Shown: piece after piece, positions 1 through 14,345 of the stretch
How the letters are laid out: every line of letters begins with the position of its first letter
Numbering within the stretch: the stretch's first letter is position 1
Source of the DNA: Tillus elongatus
Taxonomy: Eukaryota; Arthropoda; Insecta; Coleoptera; Cleridae
Assembly: GCA_964006375.1 (NCBI GenBank)
Contig: OZ023270.1
Span: 77,992,891-78,056,890 of the forward strand
Length of the DNA: 64,000 bases
Direction of reading: 5' to 3'
The notes under the pieces: generated by a model
Database searches by the model: none
What the model was told of the DNA's origin: nothing
What the model saw: only the letters and a program-made list of their open reading frames with translations
Translations under genes and position numbers: made by a program

Positions 1-305
1 TGACAGCATACAAGCTACATTGGATTTGTCAGCCTTTTACAATGATTAATTTTTCACTACATTAAAATATTCATTTAACGTATAAAAACACTGGTCTGAT
101 AGAAAAGAAGAAACTTGACTTTTAAACACCTTAATATTTTGGATATTTTTTAAATTATTAGGAAGATGATTAAATATGTTTAATCCAATACAGTTTGGAG
201 AGTCTTTTATCATCTTAGTTCTAGCATACGGAACATAAAAGTTACAAGCCTGCCTGGTACTAAAGGTTTGAACATCACTGTTTAGTCTAAATTTATCACT
301 ATTTA

Positions 306-351
<46 letters not shown>

Positions 352-2110
352 ACTCTAAAATATATAAACATACCACAGTTAAAATTTTATGATTAGAAAA
401 GTAGACCCGGCATGACGTCATCTTTCATATGTTGAAAATAGAGCGTATTTTCTTTTTTGGGCGAAAAAGACATCATGCAGCAAGGTAGAATTACCTCACA
501 GACATATACCGTACCTCAGTCTAGAATCAATATAACTGTAGTATAAAGATATTAGTTGCTTTTCAGTCAAAACATTTCTTATATTTATAAATAAAAAATT
601 AAGAGATGCAAGCCTTGAAACCAACGTCGTACAGTGCAACTTCCAGTTGAGATGTTCATCAACGTGTACTCCAAGGAACTTGTAGTTATTGGCACCCGTT
701 AGATAAGTATTGTCAACACCCACACTAAGTATATCAACTTCCCTCTGATGTGGATGAAATCTCACCATCTCAGTCTTCGAAGAATTAAAATATATTAGAC
801 ACCGAGAGAACCAACTCCTTAAGTTATTAAAAACGTGATGACATTTATTATTCAAAGCATCATCTGTCTTTTCAGAAACGATTAGAGACTTATCATCCGC
901 ATACAGAGTAAAATGCGCATCAGGAGATACTTTATCAAGCTCATTGACGTAAAGGGTAAAAATAATAGGGCCCAGTACTGAGCCCTGAGGCACACCAGTA
1001 GGCACAACAATACGCTCAAAACATACCCTACTTATTCGTTCTGATGTCTTGAACTTTATCTCAGTATACTGTTCTCTGTTCGTCAGGTAAGAGTCAATGC
1101 AGTCAAGCGCATTACCTCTCAAACCATAACAATAAAGCCTGTCACACAGTATCCTATGGTCAACACAATCGAAGGCCTTGCTGAGATCACACAAAATCCC
1201 AACAGGGCACTCACCAGCCTCCAAACAAATGACTAAGCCCTGATAGAAGTCAATGAGAGCCGTTGTAGTGGAGTGGCCATCTCTAAAGCCATGCTGACAG
1301 GCAGACAATATACCACACGACAGCAAAAATTATTCCAAGCGATTTGGATAGCTATATTCAAATACCTTTGAAAAAGTCATAGATAATGTAATCAGCCGAT
1401 AGTTGTTCAAATTAATTGGATCATTTTTATTAAAGGAAAGCCCTTACCAACCTTTAGGTCACTAGGAAAGATACCCGAGTCAAATGAAAGATTTACCAAG
1501 CAGGTAAAAGGCTTTATATTATGTCTTAAAACTTTCTTAACTAAAAAAGGTGGAATTTCATCTCGACCGCAGGAAGACTTGTTTTTTATTTATTTTTATT
1601 AAGAAAATATACAACTCGTCTTCACTAAAAGGCAGTAAATACATTGTTTTGTTATTGGGTTTTGTCGAAACGTTTAAAGGAGGTAAGTCATTAGGAATGT
1701 TTTCAATAATATTTTTAGGTGCTTCTACAGAGAACGAATTGAATAAGTTGGCGATTTCCCGTGGATCGGTAACCAGCCTCTCTTCGTGTCGTAGTACAAT
1801 TTTGTTATGTTCATTGACCTGCTTGCCATTTAGTTCCGAAATCAGATGCCATGCGGCTTTAGTCGGATTATAAGAAGCCAGAATCCTATGTTGGCAGAAA
1901 TTCCTTTTAGTACATCTTACAAGTTTTTTATGAGCAGCCCTTGCAGCCCTGTAAGAATTATCCGCCTGAGGAGAAACACTTCTCAATAAAAATAAGTCTT
2001 TAAGTCTTGAACTAGAGGCTCTGACCTCAGAAGTAACCCACTCACGGCTCTTTGATTGTTTCCTATATATCTTACGGAGTGGAAAATATATATAGGCTAG
2101 GAACAACAAA
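1..2110 (-). pseudogene. LINE-B: non-LTR retrotransposon remnant (linker, RT, C-terminus)
   Basis: Decayed reverse transcriptase of an APE-type LINE (Jockey/CR1-like group; clade not assigned). Reading on the minus strand, 2109-1558 encodes the linker between endonuclease and RT. A zone with lost frame follows at about 1557-1327. Then 1326-496 encodes the RT palm and thumb: fingers HGFRDGHST, motif A CDLSKAFDCVDH, GVPQGSVLGP, an intact YADD and the thumb motif KFLGVHVDEHLNW. The frame ends at SRLRYGICL just where a foreign segment (305-495) begins. About 300-30 resumes with a LINE C-terminus (NFYVPYARTK, IFNHLPNNLK). The endonuclease is missing, so the copy is 5' truncated near 2110. The catalytic Asp residues survive, but the gene is broken and cannot make full-length protein. 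Family identity is confident, clade is not. Confidence 0.85.
305..495. repeat. AT microsatellite plus foreign segment inside LINE-B
   Basis: About 40 bp of (AT)n at 309-349 followed by about 145 bp of unrelated sequence lies between the RT thumb and the C-terminal part of LINE-B. The LINE reading stops at its left edge and resumes at its right edge with some coding sequence missing, so this looks like an insertion with deletion or a replacement. I do not recognise the segment. Confidence 0.55.
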
Positions 2111-2119
2111 GTAACTTAC

Positions 2120-2530
2120 CAGAGCGTAAGGTACCAGGGCACAAGGCATTGAAGGCAATGAGAAAGTAGATAGCCTTGCAAAAAGTGCAGCAACAACACC
2201 ATTTTATGGTCCAGAGTCCCTATTGTGGACTATCAAAAATCCATGTAAGAAGAACTTGATACTTGGGAGACACTAAATATTGCCATAGTGGAGGAAACGC
2301 CAGGTTTAAAGCAGACAAAACGGTTCATCGCCACATCAACAGACAAGTCTGAACAGTTTTTTCAATTGAACAAAAACGACTTGTGAATAATCAGAGGACT
2401 TTTCATAGGACATTCCCCAGTAAGGTATCACCTTATGCAAATGGGAAAGGCGGACAGTGAAAACTATAGATAGTGCACTGAAGCAGACAACAGAATACTG
2501 AAGAAATGGGTACAATTGCCCTCAAGAAGA
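2120..2530 (+). pseudogene. LINE RNase H end and C-terminal region, fragment
   Basis: Several short frames together read as the 3' end of a LINE carrying an RNase H domain (I/R1/Loa-type). Near 2138 a frame reads VPGHK; the neighbouring frame then reads EGNEKVDSLAKSAA and FYGPESL, matching the last RNase H block (WVPGH.G..GNE.AD.LA). From about 2320 another frame reads QTKRFIATSTDKSEQ, then LFIGHSPVRYHLMQMG and CTEAD, resembling the post-RNase-H region that precedes a terminal Cys/His cluster. At least two frameshifts and internal stops are present. No RT lies upstream in this orientation, so it is a 5'-truncated scrap. It runs toward the (TTA)n tract at 2564, which may have grown from its 3' tail. 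Distinct from the RNase H fragment near 42.3 kb. Confidence 0.65.
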
Positions 2531-2563
2531 CCTTAACTCTTAACATTTTGGGCAACTATTAGA

Positions 2564-3407
<844 letters not shown>

Positions 3408-3483
<76 letters not shown>
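3408..3483. repeat. (TA)n microsatellite at the LINE-A copy 1 3' end
   Basis: About 75 bp of uninterrupted TA repeat abutting the 3' terminus of LINE-A copy 1, whose minus-strand end reads GTTGTTGAAATTA. It may have grown from the LINE tail or been the AT-rich target. Confidence 0.95.
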
Positions 3484-3488
<5 letters not shown>

Positions 3489-3493
3489 CAACA

Positions 3494-6221
3494 ACACACC
3501 ACGAGGGCTTACAGCCTAAATACTATCGTACCGTGGGTGTCGACAAGGAGAAAAGAGGCAACTTGCTAATTCTGGACTTGAAGGTTTGGAGGTTCGGGAG
3601 AGAAGGAAATACATGTGCCGGCAAGTAATTCCACAACTTTGAAGTCCTCGGGACAAAAGAGCGGGCATAACAAGATGTTCTATGTCTGGTGACCTGGACA
3701 GTAAAAGGGTGCATTCGCTCTGTTCCCCTGGTAGATCTGTTGGGGGCAGCAGGTGGAGGAACTATGGAAGAAAGCTCCTCTGAGCAGTGCCCGTGCAGAT
3801 ATCTATAAATGAGAGAGAAGTCACCAACGGTACGTCGTTGGGCAAGGGATAGCACCCTTTGGGTGAGGGTAGGGTCACCGATGAGACGTATAGCTCTCTT
3901 CTGAATGGAGTCCAGGATAGCAAGTGTAGAAGCGGCAGCAGCACCCCAGATGTGGGAGCAGTATTCGAGGTTTGGTCTTATTTGTGAAGTATATAAGGTA
4001 TAGAGATTAGCTGGTGAAAAGTATTTGCGAGCCCGGAAGAGGAAACCTAATTTCTTAGCAGCCGCTTCTGCAATTGATGTGACATGTTGATGCCAATTCA
4101 AATTCTGATCCACAGAAATGCCAACAAGTGAAAAGGACTCATTACTTTGAATAACTTGGTTGTTCATTGTGATGGGTCTAGGGCTGGTGTATCTCTTATG
4201 AGAAAGAAAGCAAGAATGTGATTTGGTGGGGTTGAATTGTACAAGATTTCTACTTCCCTAGTCTAATATTTTCTGGAGATCCACGGAGATAGAACCCTCC
4301 ATAAGTCTGCGATCCTCATCTAATTGGGCTAAAGAGACAGGCTTAGAATATTGTATATTTGAGTGGAGGGTGCTGTCGTCCGCGTAACTGTGAACTGGGT
4401 TGGATGTGCTAGAGAGGAGGTCATTGATGTAGAGAAGAAACAAAGTAGGGGCTAGAGCTGAACCTTGAGGAACTCCTGCATTAATTGGATACAGTTTAGA
4501 GGAATGGCCATCCACGACAACAGAAATGTTCCGGTTGGAGAGGAAATTTGCTGTCCAGGTACAGAGTTTTGGTGGTAGGCCATAGGCCGGAAGTTTATTA
4601 AGCAGCGCTGCGTGCCAGACCTGGTCGAATACTTTGGATATGTCTAGAGCGACAATCTGAGATTCACTGTGTAGTTCCATAGACTTGTTCCAAGAATGGG
4701 TGATAAAGGAAAGGAGGTCGGCAGTTGATCTGCGCTAACGGAACCCATACTGCCTGTCGTGGATTAGACTGTATTTTTCAAGAAATTTGAGTAATTCGGT
4801 GTTTATATACTTTTCCATCACTTTAGAGACGACTCAAGGGAAATAAATAGGCCTGTAGTTGCTAGGAAGCGCTTTGGATCCTTTCTTGGGGACGGGTTGT
4901 ACTCGAGCAGTTTTCCAGTTACTAGGGAATATGCCTCTATTGTAAGATGTCTGAAACAGACGAGTCAGGACAGGAGCAAGTTCTGGTGCGCATTTTTTGA
5001 GAACAATTGCTGGGATCTCGTCAAGGCCAGATGCTTTTCTGGTATTAAGAGAAGAGAGCATCTTTCGTACCTTTTTAGTTTTGAAAATGATATCGGTCAT
5101 TTTATGCGCGACATTGGGGACTGTTGGTGGTTGAACATTTGGAGGTGGGTTGAGAGTGGAATTTCCAGCGAACAGCGAGGCAAAAAGTTCAGCCTTGCCC
5201 AGGGTTGTAGAAACAATTTCATCCCCTGAGACAAGAGGTGGGAACGTGCTCTTGCAGAAATTATTCCCAATAGATTTAGCAAGAGTCCAGAAGGGTTTGC
5301 TGCCGTTGGAGCTTGAGAGGACTTTGTTTTTGATGTGGTTATTAAACGACTTTTGTGCCTCAGAAAGAATGCGGACATACCGGTTTCTTGCGTCGTTAAA
5401 TTCTTGACGATTTTCTTGACTGGGATTGTGTAGAAGCGTTTTGTGAGTTTTGACCGTTTCAAGTCTGACCTTGTCACAGGATTTAGAGAACCAGGGCTTT
5501 TGAGTGGCTGAAGAGGTTTTCTGTGTACGTGGAATAAATAATTCCATGCCAGCTTGAATAATTTCGGTGACGTTTTGTGAGATATCAGAGGGGTCAGGGT
5601 GAGAGAAGCAGACAGACGCCCATGGAAATGAGGAAAAGTAATCTCGCATTTCGTCCCAGTTCGCGGAGTTGTAGTGCCAAACGATACGTGGGTGTAATGA
5701 CTGTGTGACCTCGGGTTGCATTGCGCAGGAAGCAGTGACTATGCCGTGGTCTGAGCGACCAAGGGGGGCGGTGACTGATATCTTATAGCAGTCAGGATTT
5801 GTAGTAAGAAGAAGATCCAAGGGATTTGAGCTGTGTGTTGGGATGCGAGGAAAGTAAGTAGGTTGCTGAACCATATTGGCTAAAGAATTGCTGACTGCAA
5901 AGGCCTCCGCTGCTCTTCCTTGTGTATCGGTTTTTGAGGATCCTAGCCATTCCTTATTATGGACATTGAAGTCACCAAGAATAGTGACCTCGGAGGAAGT
6001 ATATTTAGAAATCAGATGGTCGGTTTTTTCAGAAAGGTAGTCAAAGAGCTGGACAAAGTTGTTGTCAGAAGGTGACCGGTAAATGCAACATATGAATTTA
6101 GTTGCAGCCCTGAGAGAGAGTTTTATCCATAGTATGTCTTTTCTTCCAGATTCTAAATTGGGGAGTCTGGTCCGGGTAGATTGCTACGGACGTACGCGCA
6201 CACGCCTTCATGCAATATAGT
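3494..6221 (-). pseudogene. LINE-A copy 1: APE-type non-LTR retrotransposon
   Basis: Reading on the minus strand: the endonuclease C-terminal half (about 6185-5700, with GDFNVHN and the SDH box GRSDHGIVTA), a linker, RT fingers and palm (motif A ALDISKVFDQVWH, GVPQGSALAPTLFLLY, HSYADDSTL) and a C-terminal region ending SFVPRTSKLWNYLPAHVFP. There is no RNase H domain, consistent with a Jockey/CR1-like LINE. One frame is kept almost throughout but carries at least three stops: after YRPIYFP near 4840, in the fingers near 4736 (a Gln codon changed to TAG) and after KILD near 4258. The 5' end is truncated in the endonuclease at about 6221. The 3' UTR carries a block shared by all LINE-A copies (ACACCCACGGTACGATAGTA, then CCCTCGTGG). 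Best-preserved frame of the family here, but not functional. Confidence 0.92.
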
Positions 6222-7113
6222 TATAAATAGAATTTGTATCAACAATCAGCTTGAAACCTAAATGAATTCTGTATGAATAATTCTGCAAATTTCTCTTACC
6301 CATAATCTTATTTCATCATAATTTAAAGTACCTTGAAACCGTCGTTAAACTACTATTTCAAGAGTAAGTATAGAATATATATAGAATATACTGAAAGCTA
6401 TTTCTGAGGATATTAAGTTACAATCTGTACTTACCTATAAATAATTGTTCTAGGTATAAATGGTAGCATAGTACTCAATTTGCTATATCTCTACATGAAA
6501 ACTGTTTTATTAATCTAATATTTTAAAATATATAAATGACATACTTAGTACATAATTAAGAAATTGTGCAGATGAAAGGTGAGACTAACTCTTACTTCCG
6601 TGAATAAATCTATTATAGGGCTGAATCTGCTATTTCTACTTATCTCTTTAAAAACTTGTCTTGGAAAGATAATTAAAAGCCTTTACCAAGTAATCTTAAA
6701 TGTGAAAAAATGTGACAATTTATGCCGTACTGAAATAAATAAGAAGACAGAAGAATATAGAAGAACAGTTTTCTTATATCATTTATTATTAATGCAAAAC
6801 TTTTTTTGCCTTCATATTTTTTTTTTTTTTGATGCACTGGAAGACAAGTTATGATTGAAGCCTTTCAACCATCCGTTTACGAAGTTTATCAATAAATAGG
6901 TACATGATACATATTACACAATAAATTATCTTCTGCGAACTGTACATATTGGCATAAAAGTGATTCTGAATTTGGCTTCTGCTTCAAATCATATTCACGT
7001 TTCATCATGCTTTGGAAACCTATGAAATGTCTTTGATAGATTTAGCACGTTATAATTCGAACAATTATAGATTGCACACACCCAGCCACTAACATTCATT
7101 GTAAAAAAGCTCG
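6222..7113. other. No gene seen
   Basis: AT-rich sequence with poly-T runs. The open frames are short and have no recognisable motif. A repeat box begins at 7114. Confidence 0.5.
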
Positions 7114-7165
7114 GGACGCAGCAAGTGCGTTATGGTAGTGAATTTTCATAGAAATGATCTGGCAC
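7114..7165 (+). repeat. Dispersed CAGCAAGTGCG-box repeat, copy 1
   Basis: GGACGCAGCAAGTGCG followed by TTATGGTAGTGAATTTTCAT. The same box recurs near 15632, 15709, 19175, 29878, 30123, 45999 and 63851, all on the plus strand, so it marks a dispersed repeat family. Function unknown. Confidence 0.75.
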
Positions 7166-7289
7166 AAAATATTTTATTATAACTTTTTTTTCTTGTAACA
7201 TAAAAATCTATATTTTGGTGTATAGTTTACTTTTAATATCGTAAACCTACCTACCAAATTTGGTTATCATAGATTTTATATTTTTTAAG

Positions 7290-7860
7290 ATAAAAAAATT
7301 ATTCAAATGAAAACTCAAAATTTTTCCGGAAAACCTCGTCCAATTTTTTTAAAAAACGAACTTGTCAAAGCCATTTACAAAAGGAAGGTACATGCCAAAT
7401 TTTATTAAAATCGGCTTATTACTTTTTGAGATATGAATTTTTTTCAAATGAAAACTCAAAATTTTCCCGGAAAACCTCGTCCGATTTTCTTGACTAACAA
7501 ACATGTCAAAGCCATTTACAAAAGTAAGGTATGTGCCAAATTTTATTAAAATCGGCTTATTACTTTTTGAGATAAGAATTTTTTTCGATGAAAACTTAAA
7601 ATTTTCCCGGAAAACCTCGTCCGATTTTCCTGACTAACAAACATGTCAAAGCCATTTACAAAAGGAAGGTATGTGCCAAATTTTATTAAAATCGGCTTAT
7701 TACTTTTTGAGATATGAATTTTTTTCGAATGAAAACTCAAAATTTTCCCGGAAAACCTCGTCCGATTTTCCTGACTAACGAACTTATCCAAGCTATTAAC
7801 AAAAGAAAGGTACATGCCAAATTTTATCAAAATCGGCCTATTATTTTTTGAGTTATCGGT
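7290..7860. repeat. Tandem array of four ~141-bp units
   Basis: The anchor AAACCTCGTCC occurs at 7331, 7472, 7612 and 7753, giving periods of 141, 140 and 141 bp. Each unit also carries TGCCAAATTTTATTAAAATC and a following TTTTTGAGATA. The unit is the reverse complement of single-copy sequence flanking the AT tract of another AT-core repeat (about 9850-9990), so the array grew inside a dispersed repeat. Confidence 0.9.
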
Positions 7861-7863
7861 GTG

Positions 7864-8165
<302 letters not shown>

Positions 8166-8227
8166 ACATAATTATACACAGTTAAACACAAGCAATTGCT
8201 AGTGTTACACGTTCTCGAACGACGTAA

Positions 8228-8325
8228 CATCAGTACTATCCGCTAGGGGCGCTGATATTCTTGAAACACGATATCAGCCGAAGTATCCCGTATTGTCATT
8301 ATATAGTATTTGTATAAACTATATA
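8228..8325 (+). repeat. Dispersed repeat, second copy of the 3.2-kb block
   Basis: Contains CCCGTATTGTCATTATATAG preceded by a GGGGCGCTGATAT segment, matching the reverse complement of about 3185-3295. Two diverged copies only in this window. Confidence 0.5.
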
Positions 8326-8689
8326 GTGGCAAGTTTGCAAAGTAACAACATTAGCACTGAGTTAAAAATCTCTTCTAAAAACCATATTTGAATGAGCCTT
8401 AAACTGTATTTTGTGTATCAATCTGAAAAAAGCAAAAATCAATGATCTTCTGTTATGCACAATCTGTATAGATCATTCTAAAGTTATGAAAAACTCTGGA
8501 TGCATCAGTTGGCATTTAAACATTCCGCTGTATATTTCGGCGCCCGCCTCAATTTTAATGGGCTAATTTTAAATGAAAGTATAGACGGTGCTGAATCACG
8601 TAGTAGAATGTCAGGGTGGTACCCAAAGCGACAGTGCAATGTCATATCCTTATTTTTGCACTCCGTGGGGCGCATTAACTTTTAGCGAA

Positions 8690-8806
8690 TTTTCAGTAAG
8701 AAAAATTCGCTAATAGAGGGGTCACGATAAGAAGCCTTCGGAAAATTTCTTCATATGAGCGCGAATTTGGGTCCCTAAATCCCAAAACCAAGGTCCTTTA
8801 AAATTC

Positions 8807-8901
<95 letters not shown>

Positions 8902-9147
8902 CGAGCGTGAACTCAAAAAAAAAAACTGATATCAATCAAACTTGGCAAAAACCTTGTTTGGGCGAAAACTGAACTCGAGTTTGTTAACCTGCCTTCTCCG
9001 GTGGAAATTCAGGGAAAACTTTTTAAGAACGCTATATTTTATAGATAACAGAGTAACTGGAATGAAACTTTACATGTGGCTAGAAATAGTGCAAATGAAC
9101 CTAAGTTGTGAATTTTAAGTAGGTTTTTGTTTTTCATTTTGTTCCTT
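8690..9147 (+). repeat. AT-core dispersed repeat, copy b (variant)
   Basis: Begins with a hairpin AGCGAATTTTC...AAAAATTCGCT (about 8688-8714), then a block with a GAGCGCGAATTTGGGTCCC segment, about 80 bp of (AT)n and a GTATGTATGTAT run. The right flank, with GAGTAACTGGAATGAAACTT and ACATGTGGCTAGAAATAG, is the reverse complement of sequence at about 17010-17170. A diverged subfamily of the AT-core repeat. Confidence 0.7.
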
Positions 9148-9484
9148 TAACATTGGTCTATTTCCGCGACTATGGCCAATCACCGACGCCAGATAGCTGT
9201 TTCACCTCGCTATCCTAGAAATTTTGCCGAACCCCTGCCTTTATGTGAGGAGAGTAGGGATCTTTAACCACCTCAAAACCGCATGGACACGGGACCGACG
9301 GCTCTACGCCCCCTCCGAAGGGCGGAACGTGCAGACATTGAACTTGCTCAAATACAATGCCAGAACCTCGGTTGATGTTAATGTTACAGTTTGTACTGAA
9401 AAAATTAAAAGGAGAACCCTGGGATCGAACCCTGTACCCTTCGGTTCAGAGGCACACGTTCTTACCCCTGGACCGCCGAGACCT
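9148..9484 (-). mobile_element. tRNA-derived SINE, copy 1
   Basis: On the minus strand the head begins near 9484 with tRNA-like sequence: a box A region GCGGTCCAGGGGTAA and a box B GGTTCGATCCC. It is followed by a body shared with the copies at 46191 and 47410 (CCTCCGAAGGGCGG and CACCGACGCCAG segments on the plus strand). About 340 bp. The internal RNA polymerase III promoter boxes and three further copies support a SINE. The head resembles tRNA-Gly by eye. Confidence 0.8.
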
Positions 9485-9564
9485 TCGCTGGGGTTTGAAT
9501 GGCAGATATCATGGAGTTAAAAATAAAGTGATTGTAAAAGTTATTGTTTTTTAGGAGGGACATT

Positions 9565-10140
<576 letters not shown>

Positions 10141-11009
10141 TGTATACTATTAAAAGAAGCCAGTGCGTCCCTGAACTAACGAATAAAATAATTAAGGTCG
10201 CACAGTAGCTAAATTGCAAAAAGACACCATCTCAATATAAACAGTGTATTATAATTTCGACTAATTATTATTTGGATATTCGTACACAAAAGGTAATTGA
10301 AGGTTTAGACACTTAATAATTATAATACTTAGGAGTGTTTGGGAAGCGTATAAAAAACAAAAGAGACTCTTCACATATGACGCCGATTCCCATATATGTA
10401 CCCTATGCTTTCGGTACCACCGACAGGTGTAATTGTACCATCCGTTTAACTGCTTATTTAATAGTACTTAAATATTATTGTTTCCTATGAGATTTTCTTC
10501 GTTTTATTTGGTTGGATACAGTGTATCTAAACACATTCACCATACACATGTGTTCAAAAAGTGAATGTGTATAAAATATTTTATTTATTTATTTGCAAAA
10601 AGTACATTTTTAACAGAATTACTACAATCCTTTACAATTTGGTAAAAACTTATAATCACAATCATTGATTATAAACAACAATAGCATGTAAGTTCAGAAG
10701 AACTTGTGTCTCTTAAGCTTCATATTACACAGAGCTTACGGAAACACAATCACCACACCTGTTTCGTGCTATATTATATTTGGGTGATTCCACTCATCAA
10801 TATGATTCCAATCATTGATCATTAGATGCATTTTGCAACAGCCCACGATAAAAGTCTCCTCACCCTTCATCACAAGATTAAGAGGCAATAGCCGATATTT
10901 ATAAAATATTCTAGAATGCTTATCTTACGTACCTATATTGACACACAAAATAAGCAAGTTATAAAGCTGGTCAGCTCTTTAATAGTTGGCTGGTGTGGTA
11001 TACTTGCCA
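10141..11009. other. No gene seen
   Basis: AT-rich, only short frames. Nothing recognised up to the 5' end of LINE-A copy 2. Confidence 0.5.
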
Positions 11010-14000
11010 TATGGTAGGTGGTAGTGGAATTTTCCTTTACGTGACAGTAAAGGATTTTTTCACGCCCGAGGTGGTACCACCCCTTGCATCAAGGGGCCGG
11101 TGAAGTCCCAACGGACATTTCCGGTTCTGGTGTATGAGTCGGTTTCCCTTATAAACAAAAATAATGATCGCTTCTCCTTGTACAAAAGATTCCGGAGGTA
11201 AAATACCCCTCCATTCGGATCTGCGGGAGAGGGGTGTACAGGAGGCGCCAGCATCGAGATTAACAATATTCTTCTCGAATATATGTGGCCTAAATTCTAA
11301 CCTGAACTCCGTCCACCATTTACTCCAGGATAATAGGCCCCAACTCCTCTTCCTCACCGAAACTCAAATCAGTACCAAAACAGCCACTAATCACCTTAAG
11401 TTCCCGGGGTATGAGCTCCTTACTTTTTTAAATTGCATGGAGGCGTGTGCGCGTACATCCGTAGCAATCTACCCTGCACCAGACTCCCCAATTTAGAAGC
11501 TGGAAGAAAAGACATACTATGGATAAAACTCTCTCTCAGGGCTGCAACTAAATTCATCTGTTTCATTTACCGGCCACCTTCTGACAACAACTTTGTCCAG
11601 CTCTTTGACTACCTTTCTGAAAAAACCGACTATCTGATTTCTGAATATCCTTCCTCCGAGGTCACTATTCTTGGTGACTTCAATGTCCATAATAAGGAAT
11701 GGCTAGGATCTTCAAAAACTGATCCACAAGGAAGAGCAGCGGAGGTCTTTGCAGTCAGCAATTTTTAGCCAATATGGTTCAGCAACCTACTTACTTTCCT
11801 CGCATCCCAACACACAGCTTAAATCCCTTGGATATCTTTCTTACTACAAATCCCGACTGCTATAAGATATCAGTCACCGCCCCCTGGCTCGCTCAGACCA
11901 CGGCGTGGTCACTGCCCCCCTGCGCAATGCAACCAGAGGGCACACAATCACCACACCTACGTATCAGTACGTTTGGCAGTACAACTGCAAACTGGGACGA
12001 AATGCGAGACTACTTTTCCTCATTTCCATGGGCGTCTGTCTGATTCTCTCATCCTGACCCCTCTGATACCTCACAAAACGTCACCGAAATGATCCAAGCT
12101 GGCATGGAATTATTTATTCCACGTACACAGAAAACCCCTGCAGCCACTCAAAAGCCCTGGTTCTCTAAATCCCGTGACAAGACCAGACTTGAAAAGGTCA
12201 AAGCTCACAAAAAGTTTCTACATAATCCCAGTCAAGAAAACCGTCAAGCATTTAACGATGCAAGAAACCGCTATGTCCGCATTCTTTCTGAGGCAAAAAC
12301 TCGTTCAATAACCACATCAAAAACAAAGTCCTCTTAAGCTCCAGCGGCAGCAAACCCTTCTGAACTTTTGCTAAATCTATTGGGAATAATTTCTGCAAGA
12401 GCACGTTCCCACCTCTTGTCTCAGGGGATGAAATTGTTTCTACCACCCTGGGCAAGGCTGAACTTTTTGCCTCGTTGTTCGCCGGCAATTCTACTCTCAA
12501 CCCACCTCCAAATGTTCAACCATCAACAGTTCCCAATGTCGCGCATAAAATGACGGATATCATTTTCAAAACTAAAAAGGTACGAAAGATGCTCTCTTCT
12601 CTTAATACCAGGAAAGCCTTTAGCCTTGACGAGATCCCAGCAATTGTTCTCAAAAAAAGGGGAACCAGAACTTGCTCCTGTCCTGACTCGTCTGTTTCAG
12701 ACATCTTACAATAGAGGCATATGCCCTAGTAACTGGAAAACTGCTCGAGTACAACCCGTCCCCAAGAAAAGATTGAAAGCGCTTCCTAGCAACTACAGGC
12801 CTATTTCTCTCCTTTCGGTCATCTCTAAAGTGATGGAAAAGTATATAAATACCGAATTACTAAAATTTCTTGAAAAACCCAGTCTAATCCACGACAGGCA
12901 CTATGGATTCCGTCAGCGCAGATCAACTTCCGACCTCCTTTCCTTTGTCACCCATTCTTGGAACAAGTCTATGGAACTACACGGCGAAGCCCAGATTGTC
13001 GCTCTAGACATATCCAAAGCATTCGACCAGGTCTGGCACGCAGCGCTGCTTAATAAACTACCGGCCTATCGCCCACCACCAAAACTCTGTACGTGGACAG
13101 CCAATTTCCTCTCCAACCGGAGCATTACTGTTGTCGTGGATGGCCATTCCTCTAAACTCTATCCAATTAATGCAGGAGTTCCTCAAGGTTCAGCTTTAGC
13201 CCCTACTTTGTTTCTTCTCCACATCAATGACCTCCTCTCTAGCACATCCAACCCAGTTCACAGTTACGCGGACGACAGCACCCTCCACTCAAATATACAA
13301 TATTCTAAGCCTGTCTCTTTCCAATTAGATGAGGATCGCAGACTCAGGCAGAGTTCTATCTCCGTGGATCTCCAAAAAATATTAGACTGGGGAAGTAGAA
13401 ATCTTGTACAATTCAACCCCACAAAATCACAGTCTTGCTTTCTTTCTCATAAGAGATACACCAGCCCTAGACCCATCACAACGAACAACCAAGTTATTTA
13501 AAGTAATGAGTCCTTTTCACTTGTTGGCATTTCTGTGGGTCGAAAACTCAATTGGCACCAACATGTCACATCAATTGCAGAAGCGGCTGCTAAGAAATTA
13601 GGTTTCCTCTTCCGGGCTCGCAAATACTATTCACCAGCTAATCTCTATATCTTATATACTTCACAAATAAGACCAACCCTCGAATACTGCTCCCACATCT
13701 GGGGTGCTGCTGCCGTTTTTACACTCGCTATCCTGGACTACATTCAGAAGAGAGCTACACGTCTCATCGGTGACCCTACCCTCACCCAAAGGCTGCCATA
13801 CCTTGCCCACCGAGGTGCCGTTGGTGACCTCTCTCTCTCTTTTATAGATATCTGCACGGGCACTGCTCAGAGGAGCTTTCTTCCATAGTTCCTCCACCTG
13901 CTGCCCCCAACAGATCTACCTGGGGAACAGAGCGAATACACCCTTTTACTGTCTAGGTCACCAGACATAGAACATCTTGTTATGCCCGCTTTTTTGTACT

Positions 14001-14171
14001 GAGGATTTCCAAGTTGTGGAATTCCTTGCCGGCACATGTTTTTCCTTTTCCCCCGAACCTCCAAACCTTCAAGTCCAGAATTGACAAGTTGCCTCTTTCC
14101 TCCTTGTCGACACCCACGGTGCGATAGTATTTAGGCTGTAAGCCCTCGTGGTGTATTGTTGAAATTAAAAA
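11010..14171 (+). pseudogene. LINE-A copy 2: nearly full-length, multiply frameshifted
   Basis: The most complete plus-strand LINE-A copy. A 5' leader (from about 11010, shared with copy 8) leads into the endonuclease N-terminus (FSNICGLNSNL, LLFLTETQI), then ILGDFNVHNKEWLG near 11660 and the NPLDIFLTTNPD block. The GRSDHG box is frameshifted near 11890. The RT follows in 12626-13501: VALDISKAFDQVWH, GVPQGSALAPTLF, HSYADDSTLH, so the palm residues are intact. The C-terminus (13535-14090) again changes frame. At least six frameshifts or stops. The 3' UTR block ends with a short A-rich tail at about 14171. No separate ORF1 is visible upstream. Convergent with copy 3, 175 bp away. Confidence 0.92.
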
Positions 14172-14345
14172 AATATATATACATGCCGTGCAAACGTTCT
14201 AGAATGCTCGAAACAAATTGGAACTCTCGCGAAACCGCTAGAATGTCAGCTATGGTGGACGTCGGCTGGGGGGAGGGGTGGTGGGGTCGATTAGAATTGT
14301 AATTTAAGGTGCAGTAAATAACTTTTTTTTAATATATTTAAAAGT

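Noticed and set aside
4897..5407. Plus-strand frames across LINE-A copy 1 (and similar antisense frames in copies 2, 4, 7, 8)
   Set aside because: Shadows of the minus-strand LINE gene; the antisense translations have no domains.
7290..7860. CRISPR-like array (regular ~141-bp repeats)
   Set aside because: Units are head-to-tail duplicates without short repeats and unique spacers, in a eukaryotic setting.
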